Source of the DNA: Humibacillus xanthopallidus
Lineage (GTDB): Bacteria > Actinomycetota > Actinomycetes > Actinomycetales > Dermatophilaceae
DNA length: 64,000 nucleotides
Assembly: GCF_006717145.1 (NCBI RefSeq)
Contig: NZ_VFQF01000003.1
Location: forward strand, 682,001-746,000
Direction of reading: 5' to 3'
The position numbers were made by a program, and so were the translations under genes. This document shows, piece after piece, positions 7,748 to 16,466 of the stretch (position 1 is its first letter; every line of letters starts with the position of its first letter). The notes under the pieces were generated by a model. That model ran no database searches. It was not told where the DNA came from and saw only the letters and a program-made list of their open reading frames with translations.

Positions 7748-7804
7748 CGCCGCCTCCGGACGTGCGCGCCGCCTCCGGACGTGCGCGCCGCCACCGGACG
7801 TGCG
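7748..7804 (+). repeat. three tandem 19-bp repeats
   Basis: Unit CGCCGCCTCCGGACGTGCG at 7748, 7767 and 7786; the third copy has one change. The 7680-7895 stretch contains no supported gene and also carries CGGCATAC at 7843. Confidence 0.8.
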
Positions 7805-7895
7805 CGCCGCGGTAGGAGACGCACGTGCGGGACGGCGGCACACGGCATACCGCTGGTGGGCTGACCTCGAGGTGTGCGGCTGGCTGCGACGTGGG

Positions 7896-8393
7896 TCAGG
7901 AGGGGGACTGGAGGCGCTGGCGGGCCCGCCCCTTCTGCGAGAAGGGCACCCCCACCCACAGGACGAGCCCGAGGAGCAGCAGCCCGCCGCCGATCCAGAA
8001 GGCCGCCGTGTGCGACATCAGCACGTCGAGCACGAGCACGACGCCCCCGACGATGCCGATGCCGAGGGTGAACAGGCCGATGCTCATGAGCCGGTCGGTG
8101 TAGGTGACGATGAAGTCCTTGAGCCCGTCGCGGAACAGGGTGCGGTGCAGCGCGACGGGAGCGGTGAAGACGACGACGCTCACGGCAGCGGCGAGCAGCG
8201 TGAAGACGTAGATGTTGCGCTGCAGGTCCGTGAGGATCGTGAAGCGCTGCTGGAACGGGATGGTCAGCAGGAAGGCGAAGAGGATCTGGACGCCGGCCTG
8301 GGCGATGCGCAGCTCCTGCAGCTGCTCCCCGAAGTTGCGATCGATCCGCTCCGCCTCGGTCTCGTCGCGGGTGTAGGGCTGTGAGTCACTCAT
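7896..8393 (-). CDS. DUF6328-family membrane protein
   Basis: A 165-aa protein with four predicted membrane segments (near VQILFAFLLTIPF, NIYVFTLLAAAVSVVVFTAPV, LMSIGLFTLGIGIVGGVVLVL and FWIGGGLLLLGLVLWVGV). It has an acidic N-terminal region containing ETEAERIDRNFGEQLQELR and the HRTLFR loop typical of the DUF6328 family. These proteins are often mislabelled as sodium/proton antiporters; no transport activity is established. The start MSDSQPYTRDE is conserved-looking; the frame continues 36 codons upstream into the pckG terminator and was not used. Convergent partners are tRNA-Ser on one side and, upstream, the end of pckG. Confidence 0.75.
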   Translation of the reverse strand: MSDSQPYTRDETEAERIDRNFGEQLQELRIAQAGVQILFAFLLTIPFQQRFTILTDLQRNIYVFTLLAAAVSVVVFTAPVALHRTLFRDGLKDFIVTYTDRLMSIGLFTLGIGIVGGVVLVLDVLMSHTAAFWIGGGLLLLGLVLWVGVPFSQKGRARQRLQSPS

Positions 8394-8447
8394 CCCCCAT
8401 GAGTACCCGCTGGCCGGACCGCGGTGACGCGCGAGGGGGCATGACGG

Positions 8448-8479
8448 AGGGCCCGGCACCTCGAGAGGTGCCGGGCCCT
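8448..8479 (-). terminator. terminator after pckG
   Basis: A 15-bp perfect stem AGGGCCCGGCACCTC/GAGGTGCCGGGCCCT lies 54 bases past the pckG stop, between pckG and the DUF6328 gene. Confidence 0.8.
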
Positions 8480-8532
8480 GCATCACGTCGTCCGTCGCCA
8501 CCGGCCAGCGGCTGCGGACTACCCCACGCGTC

Positions 8533-10377
8533 TCAGCTCGCGCCGAGGTGGGCCTTCAGGGTGTCGAGCTCCGTGACGAGCTCGGCGGGCAGCCGGTCAC
8601 CGAACTTGGCGAACCACTCCTCGATGAGGGGGAGCTCGTTCTCCCACTCGGAGGGGTGGACCGCGACGGCCTTGGCGACCTGCTCGGGCGTCATGTCGAG
8701 GCCCTCGATGTCGATGCCGTCAGCCGTCGGCACGAGGCCGATCGGGGTCTCGACGGCGTCGGCCTCGCCCTCGAGGCGGTCGACGACCCACTTGAGCACG
8801 CGGCTGTTGTCGCCGAAGCCGGGCCACAGGAAGGAGCCGTCCTCGTCACGACGGAACCAGTTGACGCCGAAGATGCGGGGGAGCTTGGAGGCGTCCGCGC
8901 CCTTGCCGATCTCGAGCCAGTGGTCCATGTAGTCGGCCGCGTGGTAGCCGATGAAGGGCAGCATCGCCATCGGGTCACGCCGCACGACGCCGACCGCGCC
9001 GGTGGCGGCCGCGGTCGTCTCCGAGGAGAGGGTCGCGCCGATGAAGGTGCCGTGGTTCCAGTCGCGCGACTCGTAGACGAGCGGGATCGTCGTCTTGCGG
9101 CGACCGCCGAAGAGGATCGCGTCGATCGGCACGCCGTCGGGGTTGTCGTACTCCGGCGCGATCATCGGGCACTGCTTCGCCGGGGTGCAGAAGCGGCTGT
9201 TGGGGTGGGCGGCCTTCGTGCCCGCCTCGCCGTCGGCCGGGGTCCAGGAGTTGCCGTGCCAGTCGGTGAGGTGGGCCGGCGGCTCGTCCGTCAGGCCCTC
9301 CCACCAGACGTCGCCGTCATCGGTGAGCCCGACGTTGGTGAAGACGGAGTTGCCCTGGTCGATCGTGGCGATGGCCTGCGGGTTGGTCGAGACGCCGGTG
9401 CCGGGGGCGACGCCGAAGAGCCCGAACTCCGGGTTCACGGCATACAGCCGACCGTCCTCGCCGAAGCGCATCCACGCGATGTCGTCGCCGACCATCTCGG
9501 CCTTCCAGCCGGGGATGGACGGCGTGATCATCGCGAGGTTGGTCTTGCCACACGCGGACGGGAACGCCGCCGCGATGTAGTGGACCCTCCCCTTGGGAGA
9601 CGTGAGCTTGAGGATGAGCATGTGCTCGGCCATCCAGCCCTCGTCGCGGGCGATCGCCGAGGCGATGCGCAGCGCGTAGCACTTCTTGCCGAGCAGGGCG
9701 TTGCCGCCGTAGCCGGAGCCGTAGCTCCAGATGGTGCGCTCCTCGGGGAAGTGGACGATGTACTTGGTCTCCGAGCAGGGCCACGCGACGTCGGCCTGGC
9801 CCTCGACGAGCGGGGCGCCGACCGAGTGGAGCGCCGGCACGTAGCGCGCGTTGGTGCGCTCGATGGCGTGCAGCACCTCGTCACCGCAGCGCGCCATGAC
9901 GAGCATCGACACGGCGACGTAGGCCGAGTCGGTGATCTCCACGCCGAACATCGGTGCCTTGGCGTTGATGTGGCCCATGACGAACGGGATGACGTACATC
10001 GTCCGCCCGCGCATGGAGCCGCGGTAGAGCTCGGTCATGAGCCGCTTCATCTGGTCCGGCGCCATCCAGTTGTTGGTGGGGCCGGAGTCCTTCTCGTCCA
10101 CCGAGCAGATGTAGGTGCGGTCCTCGACGCGGGCGACGTCGCTGGGGTCGCTCGCGCAGTAGAACGAGTTCGGCTTCTTGCTCTCGTCGAGTCGCACGAA
10201 GGTGCCGGCCTCGACGAGACCGTCGGTCAGCTCGGTCCACTCCTCGGGAGTGCCGGTGATCCAGTGGATGTCGCGAGGCTGTGTCAGCTCGGCGACCTCG
10301 GCGACCCAGGCGGCGAGGCCTGCGTGGGTCGTTCGGGTGATCGGTTTCTCGTCAATGGTGGTCAACTCGGGGCCCAT
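8533..10377 (-). CDS. pckG: phosphoenolpyruvate carboxykinase (GTP)
   Basis: Converts oxaloacetate and GTP to PEP in gluconeogenesis; cytoplasmic, monomeric. The protein is 614 aa, the usual length for the GTP class. Signatures include [20 protein letters not shown], the P-loop FPSACGKTN at residues 273-280, GDDIAWMRF with metal and nucleotide contacts, and FGGRR. The frame is open upstream to 10734, but similarity starts near the N-terminal [17 protein letters not shown] segment. ATG 10377 follows AAAGGG closely. A terminator follows the stop. CGGCATAC at 9438 encodes the TAT-GCC in LYAVNPEF. Confidence 0.96.
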   Translation of the reverse strand: MGPELTTIDEKPITRTTHAGLAAWVAEVAELTQPRDIHWITGTPEEWTELTDGLVEAGTFVRLDESKKPNSFYCASDPSDVARVEDRTYICSVDEKDSGPTNNWMAPDQMKRLMTELYRGSMRGRTMYVIPFVMGHINAKAPMFGVEITDSAYVAVSMLVMARCGDEVLHAIERTNARYVPALHSVGAPLVEGQADVAWPCSETKYIVHFPEERTIWSYGSGYGGNALLGKKCYALRIASAIARDEGWMAEHMLILKLTSPKGRVHYIAAAFPSACGKTNLAMITPSIPGWKAEMVGDDIAWMRFGEDGRLYAVNPEFGLFGVAPGTGVSTNPQAIATIDQGNSVFTNVGLTDDGDVWWEGLTDEPPAHLTDWHGNSWTPADGEAGTKAAHPNSRFCTPAKQCPMIAPEYDNPDGVPIDAILFGGRRKTTIPLVYESRDWNHGTFIGATLSSETTAAATGAVGVVRRDPMAMLPFIGYHAADYMDHWLEIGKGADASKLPRIFGVNWFRRDEDGSFLWPGFGDNSRVLKWVVDRLEGEADAVETPIGLVPTADGIDIEGLDMTPEQVAKAVAVHPSEWENELPLIEEWFAKFGDRLPAELVTELDTLKAHLGAS

Positions 10378-10909
10378 CCCTTTCGCGCGGTGCCGCCCGG
10401 CACCACGTCGTGCCGGTGTGACTGCCCGCGTGTGGAGGCTCGTCCCGGTGGGGCCTGAAAGTGTCCACATGCTGAGCAGATGACGTGATGTGTTCAAGGT
10501 ACGCCCGGGCCGGAACCCTGCTGACCGCATAGGCGTTCCGATCCGGTGAGACGCCTCACACCGGTCGGTGAGTGCAAGGATTTCGACCGCTTCTTGTCGG
10601 TTTCTTGCAGGTATTGCGGTACGCGTGCGTAGGTTTTCGGGCTCCGTGACGCGTGCTGAGTTCGGTCTCGGGGCTGGGTGCCGGCTGGGTCCTGGCTGGG
10701 TCTTGGGTGCGTCTCGGCTGCGTCGCGGCTGCACCCACCGGGTGGGGTGTGGCGGGGACGGGGTGGCCCGCTGCGGGCATCGGGGCGGACGCTGGCGCCG
10801 CCTTCGGGCGGGCGCCGAGGTATGCCGTCCGGCCCGATTTCGTGGATCGGCGGGGAGTTCGCTAAGGTAACTCTTCGTCCCACCCGGTGCCGATCGGCCC
10901 GACGGACAC
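10378..10909. other. gene-free interval between pckG and tRNA-Arg
   Basis: About 530 bases presumably contain the pckG promoter (minus strand) and the tRNA promoter (TAAGGT at 10863). Bases 10670-10735 are a degenerate run of GGCTGGGT/GGCTGCGT repeats. GTATGCCGTCCGGCCC at 10820 is the long form of the dispersed octamer. No coding frame here has family resemblance. Confidence 0.6.
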
Positions 10910-10982
10910 GCACCCGTAGCTCAACGGATAGAGCATCTGACTACGGATCAGAAGGTTAGGGGTTCGAATCCCTTCGGGTGCA
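10910..10982 (+). tRNA. tRNA-Arg (anticodon ACG)
   Basis: The acceptor GCACCCG pairs with CGGGTGC (10975-10981); the discriminator is A and CCA is not encoded. The anticodon stem TCTGA/TCAGA holds loop CTACGGA, giving ACG (read as ICG after deamination). The T-arm is GGTTCGAATCC. The tRNA is 73 nt. Confidence 0.98.
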
Positions 10983-11254
10983 CTCTGTGTTGAGACAGAG
11001 AACAGCAGTTCGCAGCCCCGTGTCGCCTCTGGCGGCCGGGGTCTGTCTGCATCCCGGCTGGCATCAGGGTCGCGCTCCAGCCTCGGTCGGGCGGCGTTCG
11101 TGGCTGGACGCGTAGAGCAGCCGGAACAACGCCCGGTCACGGTCGTACTCGTCCTTGTGCAGTCTCGAGACGCCGTCCTCACCCCGCCGCTACCTTGGGC
11201 ACGTCGACTCACGGGGGCGTACGTGTCGGCGACTCAAGGGGAGGAACCACCACT

Positions 11255-14254
11255 GTGCCCATCCGTAGGATCCTGGCCGCCACGGCTGCCACCATCACTC
11301 TCCTGGCCACCGGGGCGGGCGTTGCCGCGAACGCGTCCTCTGTGACGTCAGCCGCCGTCAGTGGCCGCGCTGGCACCTTTGCGTCATCGACCGCGTCGTT
11401 GACGCTACCGGCCGGCTTCCAGCTGGTGGACTACCCCACGGGGCAGGCGGCATACAACCTGACGAACTTCGCGTGGCTGGACGATGGTGGCTTGCTCACC
11501 AGCGGCAAGAACGGCCTGATCACCTTCCTGCCGGCAGGCGGCACGGTGGCGCGCGTCGTGGGCCAGGTGCCGTCCGTCAGGGCCCTCGGCGACCACGGCT
11601 TCCTGGGCTTCGCGCCGGCCAACGACTACATGTCCACGGGCCGGGTGTACGTGTCGTACGACAAGGGCGACCCTGCGGGCACCGGCTTCGGGATGGTGGA
11701 GGAGTGGAAAGCACTCCCTGCGGAGAGTCCCACCAGCTTCACCCTGGTCCGCACGCTGGTTGACGGCAGTCAGACCTCGCCGCAGCTGGCCCAGGTTCGG
11801 CACACCCATGGCATCGACTCCGTCGTGGTGGCCCCCGACGACACGTTGTTCGTCAGCATCGGCGATGACGCCCTCAACAACGGCGACCCCACGACCTTGC
11901 GCGCGCAGGATCTCGACCAGCCCTACGGCAAGGTGCTGCACCTCACCCCGGATGGCACGGGCGTCCCGAACAACCCCTTCTACTCCTCCGCTGCTCCCTC
12001 CTCGTGGCGCAGCATGATCTATGCCTACGGTTTCCGTAACCCGTTCCGCTTCGCCCTCGACCCCCGCTCGGGGGTGCCGCACCTGGGTGACGTGGGCTGG
12101 AGCACCACCGAGGAGGTCGACACCCTGGTGCCGGGAGCCAACGGGGGCTGGCCGTGCTACGAAGGCACAGACCGCACCACGTTCTCGACCTACAGCGTCT
12201 GCCAGGCGCTCTACGCCGCAGGATCGGCGCGGATGCCGATCTGGTCCTACCGGCACGACCAGTCGGGTGTGCAGGCAGGCGCCGCGGTGGTGGGCGGGGT
12301 GCACTACACAGGCACGTCCTACCCGAGTCAGTACCGCAACTCCTTCTTCTTCGGCGACTATGCCCGTCACGACCTGTGGACCCTGGCAACCGACACCGCC
12401 GGCGCCATGACACGGGCGCCCGAGAGCGCCGGCTTCGCCACCGAGGCAGGCGGCCCCGTCGCCTTCCACACCGGCCCGAACGGCGATGTGACCTATGCCG
12501 ACCTCCTCGGCGGCACCGTGCGGCGTCTGGTATACCAGGCCGGCAACCGTGCCCCTTCGGCCAAGTTCAGCTCGACCACCAACGCTGCCAGCAAGACAGT
12601 CACCTTCTCAGCGGCAGACTCCTACGACCTGGATGGTGACGCCCTCACCTACAGCTGGGACTTCGGGGACGGCACGAGCGGGTCCGGACTGACGGCGACT
12701 CACACGTACGCAACCGCGGACCCCATGACGGTGGCCCTGTCCGTACGCGACCAGCTCGGAGCCACGAACACCGCCACATCGACGATCTATCCCGACAACT
12801 ACACGCCGACGCTGACCCTCACCGCCCCGGCCGCGACGACCACCTACGCGGTCGCTGACACCGTCGCGCTGTCGGCGACCGCTACTGACGCCGAAGACGG
12901 CCCGCTGACCGTCAGCTGGGACACGAGCCTGCTGCACTGCCCGTTCGCCGGCAGCTGCCACCTGCACCCCGATGCCGACCCGGTGACAGGCCCGACCTAC
13001 AGCAAGCCGTTCACCGACCACGGCGCGGACACGACCATGCTCGTGACCGCCCACGTGGCGGACTCCAAGGGCGCCACCGCGACGGCGACCTACGAAGCCA
13101 GGCCCACGCTGCGCACCATCGCGGTGAACAGCCCGGTGGCGGTGAACATCAACGGGGTGACCGCTGCCTCAGCCCAGGTGGTGGCTGGCTCGAGTGTGGA
13201 GCTCGCCGCCCCGGTGACCTCCACCTACTGGTCGTTCAGCAGCTGGAGCGACGGGGGTGCAGCCACGCACGCCACCACCATGCCCGACGCCGACCTCACC
13301 ATCAGCGCTCGGTACACCACCGCGATCGACACCAAGTATGCCGCGCTGGGCGGGAGCTCTTCATTCCTCGGGGGGCCCACCACACCTGAATACGACGTCG
13401 CCGGGGGTCGTGCCCGCAACTACACGGGCGGTCGCCTCTACTGGAGCGCTGCTGCCGGCGCACACGAGGCGCACGGCGCGATCCTGACCAAGTACCTCGC
13501 CGCTGGGGGACCGGCCGTCCTCGGGTTCCCCACCACCGACCAGGTGGCGGTGACCGGCGGTGTGGCCGTCTACTTCACCAAGGCCCGGATCTACTGGTCG
13601 TCGACAACCGGAGCGCGCCTCGTCAACGGCGCGATCCTGACCAAGTACCTCGCGGCCGGCGGTCCCGACAGCTACGGGCTGCCCACGACCGACGTCACCG
13701 CGGTGACCGGTGGGCTGTACGCCTACTTCACCGGCGGCCGCAGCATCTTCTACTCCGGCACGACCGGAGCCCACCTGGTGAAGGGCGGGATCCTGACCAA
13801 GTACCTCGCCGCTGGGGGACCGACCGTCCGCGGGTTCCCCACCACCGACGAGATCGGGGTGACTGCTGGGCTCGCGACCTACTTCACCAAGGCCCGGATC
13901 TACTGGTCGTCGACAACGGGAGCGCGCCTCGTCAACGGCGCGATCCTGACCAAGTACCTCGCGGCCGGCGGTCCCGACCGGTACGGGCTGCCCACGACCG
14001 ACGTCACCGCGGTGACGGGTGGTTGGTACGCCCACTTCACCGGCGGCCGCAGCATCTTCTACTCCGGCACGACCGGCGCGCACCTCGTCTACGGCAAGAT
14101 CCGCACGAAGTACGCGTCGATGGGCTACCAGAGATCCTGCCTCGGCTTTCCCACCACCGACGAGTACGCCATCACCGACGGCCGCCGCAACCGCTTTGCC
14201 CAGGGAAGCATCACCTACCGCTACAGCACCAATACGAGCACTTCGAGCTGTTAG
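11255..14254 (+). CDS. secreted PQQ-type sugar dehydrogenase/PKD/LGFP-repeat protein
   Basis: A 999-aa exported protein. It has a signal peptide (PIRRILAATAATITLLATGAGVAANA). A glucose/sorbosone-dehydrogenase beta-propeller spans about 50-425 (HTHGIDSVVVAPDDTLFVSIGD, YGFRNPFRFALDP, LGDVGWSTTEEVD). A PKD domain spans about 435-520 (YDLDGDALTYSWDFGDG). A further Ig/bacterial-repeat-like region follows to about 685. Six LGFP-type repeats (LGFPTTD/YGLPTTD) reach the C-terminus. LGFP modules occur in actinobacterial cell-envelope proteins, so surface association is likely. The GTG 11255 start has AAGGGGAGGA about 10 bases upstream. Redox substrate and whether PQQ is really bound cannot be told from sequence. 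Confidence 0.85.
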   Translation: MPIRRILAATAATITLLATGAGVAANASSVTSAAVSGRAGTFASSTASLTLPAGFQLVDYPTGQAAYNLTNFAWLDDGGLLTSGKNGLITFLPAGGTVARVVGQVPSVRALGDHGFLGFAPANDYMSTGRVYVSYDKGDPAGTGFGMVEEWKALPAESPTSFTLVRTLVDGSQTSPQLAQVRHTHGIDSVVVAPDDTLFVSIGDDALNNGDPTTLRAQDLDQPYGKVLHLTPDGTGVPNNPFYSSAAPSSWRSMIYAYGFRNPFRFALDPRSGVPHLGDVGWSTTEEVDTLVPGANGGWPCYEGTDRTTFSTYSVCQALYAAGSARMPIWSYRHDQSGVQAGAAVVGGVHYTGTSYPSQYRNSFFFGDYARHDLWTLATDTAGAMTRAPESAGFATEAGGPVAFHTGPNGDVTYADLLGGTVRRLVYQAGNRAPSAKFSSTTNAASKTVTFSAADSYDLDGDALTYSWDFGDGTSGSGLTATHTYATADPMTVALSVRDQLGATNTATSTIYPDNYTPTLTLTAPAATTTYAVADTVALSATATDAEDGPLTVSWDTSLLHCPFAGSCHLHPDADPVTGPTYSKPFTDHGADTTMLVTAHVADSKGATATATYEARPTLRTIAVNSPVAVNINGVTAASAQVVAGSSVELAAPVTSTYWSFSSWSDGGAATHATTMPDADLTISARYTTAIDTKYAALGGSSSFLGGPTTPEYDVAGGRARNYTGGRLYWSAAAGAHEAHGAILTKYLAAGGPAVLGFPTTDQVAVTGGVAVYFTKARIYWSSTTGARLVNGAILTKYLAAGGPDSYGLPTTDVTAVTGGLYAYFTGGRSIFYSGTTGAHLVKGGILTKYLAAGGPTVRGFPTTDEIGVTAGLATYFTKARIYWSSTTGARLVNGAILTKYLAAGGPDRYGLPTTDVTAVTGGWYAHFTGGRSIFYSGTTGAHLVYGKIRTKYASMGYQRSCLGFPTTDEYAITDGRRNRFAQGSITYRYSTNTSTSSC
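13571..14188 (+). repeat. 309-bp in-gene tandem duplication
   Basis: The stretch beginning TACTTCACCAAGGCCCGGAT at 13571 reappears at 13880, exactly 309 bases (103 codons, two LGFP modules) later. Long runs of it are identical. This indicates recent expansion of the LGFP array by unequal recombination. Confidence 0.85.
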
Positions 14255-14312
14255 CTCCACTGGCCGGAAAGTCTGGTCGAGTCGGTGCCGCGACGCACAA
14301 GGACCCCCAACC

Positions 14313-14352
14313 GCCGCTACCCCGGCGTCTCGCGAGACACCGGGGTAGCGGC
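14313..14352. terminator. bidirectional terminator between convergent genes
   Basis: A 20-bp stem with one mismatch (GCCGCTACCCCGG.. / ..CCGGGGTAGCGGC) lies between the LGFP-protein gene and the ATPase gene. Confidence 0.8.
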
Positions 14353-14373
14353 TGGTAGGCGGCGGTCGAGCGG

Positions 14374-15573
14374 CTATGGAGTGCGCGCCGGTCCCAGCGC
14401 CTGACCCTGCGCATCGAAGAGGTACAGACGGTCGGTGTCCACCGTGAGTCGCACACCCTGCCCCTCGGCCAGACGGACCGGTGGGACGAGCCTGGCGACC
14501 ATGACGCTCGAGCCGGCACCGGCGAGCAGGCTCTCCTCCTCGTCGGAGGCCTGGGCACGGTCTCTCACGTCGGCGTCCGAGGCCTGTTCGACGGGCGCCA
14601 CGAAGTGGATGAGGCTCTCGTTGCCGAGCATCTCGACGACGTTCACCGTGACGTCGATCGACCGATCACCGCTGGCGTCAGGGGTGTACTGCAGTGACTC
14701 CGGCCGCAGGCCCACCGTGATGGGACCCTCCGGGTATGTGCCGAGTCCGCGGATGCGGGCCACGGAGGCGGGGGAGATGTGCAGGTCCTGCGGTCCGAAC
14801 TTGAGACGCACCGAGCCGTCCGGGTCATGACGCAGAACCGAGTGGAAGAGGTTCATCTTGGGGCTGCCGATGAAGCCGGCCACGAAGACGTTCGCCGGGT
14901 TCTCGTAGAGCTCCTGTGGCGGCGCGCACTGCTGGATCCGGCCGTTCTTCATGACGGCGACACGGTCACCCATGGTCATGGCTTCGACCTGGTCGTGCGT
15001 GACGTAGAGCGTGGTCACGCCGAGCTGGTGCTGGAGCGCGTCGATCTCGGCCCGCATCTGGACGCGTAGCTTGGCGTCGAGATTCGACAGCGGCTCGTCC
15101 ATGAGGAAGGCCGCCGGCTGACGGACGATGGCTCGGCCCATGGCCACGCGCTGGCGCTGCCCACCCGAGAGGTTCTTCGGGGTGCGTTCGAGCAGGGCTG
15201 TCAGCGACAGGCGCTCGGCTGCCTCGTCGACCCGTCTGCGGATCTCGTCGGACGGCAGGCGCATCATGCGCAGGGCGAAGCCCATGTTCTGCCGAACTGT
15301 CATGTGCGGGTAGAGGGCGTAGTCCTGGAAGACCATGGCGATGTCGCGCTCCTGGGGCGACTTCGCGTTGACCACGTCGTCGCCGATGTAGAGCCGGCCG
15401 CTGGAGATGTCCTCCAGGCCTGCGGTCATGCGCAGCGCGGTGGACTTGCCGCAGCCGGAGGGGCCGACGAAGACCATGAACTCCCCGTCCTTCACCTCCA
15501 GGTCGATGGCGGGAATCGCCTCGGTGCCGTCGGGATAGACCTTGCGGACCTTGTCGTACGTGATGGATGCCAT
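14374..15573 (-). CDS. sugar ABC transporter ATP-binding protein (MsmK/UgpC type)
   Basis: A 399-aa ATPase for carbohydrate import. Walker A GPSGCGKST is near residue 37, the Q-loop at FQDYALYPHMT, the signature LSGGQRQRVAMGRA, Walker B AAFLMDEPLSNLD and the H-loop VTHDQVEA. A C-terminal TOBE/MalK-like regulatory domain (about 235-395) contains GLRPESLQY and a 10-20 residue acidic insertion (QASDADVRDRAQASDEEES). It follows the second permease gene by 2 bases (TGACCATG) and is the last gene of the operon. Proteins of this type often energise several sugar importers, which matters because the polyol importer at 55 kb has no ATPase of its own. Confidence 0.95.
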   Translation of the reverse strand: MASITYDKVRKVYPDGTEAIPAIDLEVKDGEFMVFVGPSGCGKSTALRMTAGLEDISSGRLYIGDDVVNAKSPQERDIAMVFQDYALYPHMTVRQNMGFALRMMRLPSDEIRRRVDEAAERLSLTALLERTPKNLSGGQRQRVAMGRAIVRQPAAFLMDEPLSNLDAKLRVQMRAEIDALQHQLGVTTLYVTHDQVEAMTMGDRVAVMKNGRIQQCAPPQELYENPANVFVAGFIGSPKMNLFHSVLRHDPDGSVRLKFGPQDLHISPASVARIRGLGTYPEGPITVGLRPESLQYTPDASGDRSIDVTVNVVEMLGNESLIHFVAPVEQASDADVRDRAQASDEEESLLAGAGSSVMVARLVPPVRLAEGQGVRLTVDTDRLYLFDAQGQALGPARTP

Positions 15574-15575
15574 GG

Positions 15576-16466
15576 TCAGCCTTTCAAGCCGGAGGATGCG
15601 ACGCTCTGGACGAACCAGCGCTGGAAGACGAGGAAAACGATGAGCAGGGGAAGGACGAACATCACCCCGAAGGCGAAGATCTGTCCCCAGTCGGTGGGCG
15701 GTTGCCCTTGGAACACCGAGATCTCGAGGGGCAGGGGTCGGTAGCGCGGCTGGTCGGTCATCATCACCGGCCAGAGGAAGGACCCCCAGGACGAGAGGAA
15801 GGTGAGGATCGTGACGGAGGCGAACACGGGTTTGGACATCGGCACGATGATGTAGAGGAAGGTGCGCCAGGGCCCGGCGCCGTCGACGCGCGCCGCCTCG
15901 TCCAGCTGCTTGGGCAGTCCGACGAAGAAGGTGTAGAAGAGGTAGATCGACAGGGCGTTGGCGACGAACGGGATGAACTGGACGTAGTAGGTGTTGCGGG
16001 AGCCGTTGAGCAGGTAGAAGAGCGGCACGGCGATGGCCTCGAACGGGACGATGACCAGGAGGATGACCGCCAGCATCACGGCGTCGCGCCCGCGCCAGCG
16101 AAGCCGGGCGAACGCATACGCGGCCATGGAGTTGACGACGAGCCCGCCGATCACGATGACGACGGAGACGATGAGCGACGTCAGGTAGAAGTTGTAGAAG
16201 TAGCCGGTCGCCTCACTGTTGAAGCGCGCGAACACCCCTGCGTAGTTGTCCAGCGAGAGGCTCTCGGGGATGAATCCCGCCAGGCCGTTCAGCACCTTGT
16301 CGGCGGGCTTCAGGCTCCCGATGAACATGTAGAGGATCGGCGCGATGAAGAAGACTGCAAGAACGATCAACACGAGGTAGTTGACGGCCTTGCGTGCCGC
16401 GCTCGGTCCCTGGTTGGCCGTGACGACGACGGGAGCCGTTCCGGTGGGTTGCGGTCTCGTGCTCAT
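15576..16466 (-). CDS. carbohydrate ABC transporter permease (MalG type)
   Basis: An inner-membrane subunit of 296 aa with six predicted membrane spans. The family's EAA loop that contacts the ATPase is present near the C-terminal third (EAARVDGAGPWRTFLYIIVP). Its ATG overlaps the stop of the first permease by four bases (ATGA, 16463-16466), so the two are translationally coupled. The N-terminus (STRPQPTGTAPVVVTANQ) is short and polar. It works with the neighbouring MalF-type permease, binding lipoprotein and ATPase. Confidence 0.95.
   Translation of the reverse strand: MSTRPQPTGTAPVVVTANQGPSAARKAVNYLVLIVLAVFFIAPILYMFIGSLKPADKVLNGLAGFIPESLSLDNYAGVFARFNSEATGYFYNFYLTSLIVSVVIVIGGLVVNSMAAYAFARLRWRGRDAVMLAVILLVIVPFEAIAVPLFYLLNGSRNTYYVQFIPFVANALSIYLFYTFFVGLPKQLDEAARVDGAGPWRTFLYIIVPMSKPVFASVTILTFLSSWGSFLWPVMMTDQPRYRPLPLEISVFQGQPPTDWGQIFAFGVMFVLPLLIVFLVFQRWFVQSVASSGLKG

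Noticed and set aside
7394-7843. Minus-strand frames with RRRDLNPREVLSSTR
   Set aside because: Antisense of tRNA-Ser(GCU) plus the tandem 19-bp repeats; not a gene.
8548-10458. Long plus-strand open frame opposite pckG
   Set aside because: Shadow frame; all PEP carboxykinase motifs are on the minus strand.
10670-10735. Riboswitch or structured RNA in the GGCTGGGT-rich stretch
   Set aside because: Only simple degenerate repeats are visible; no recognisable aptamer core.
10862-11212. Minus-strand frame with APEGIRTPNLLIRSQMLYPL
   Set aside because: Antisense of tRNA-Arg, a common annotation artefact.
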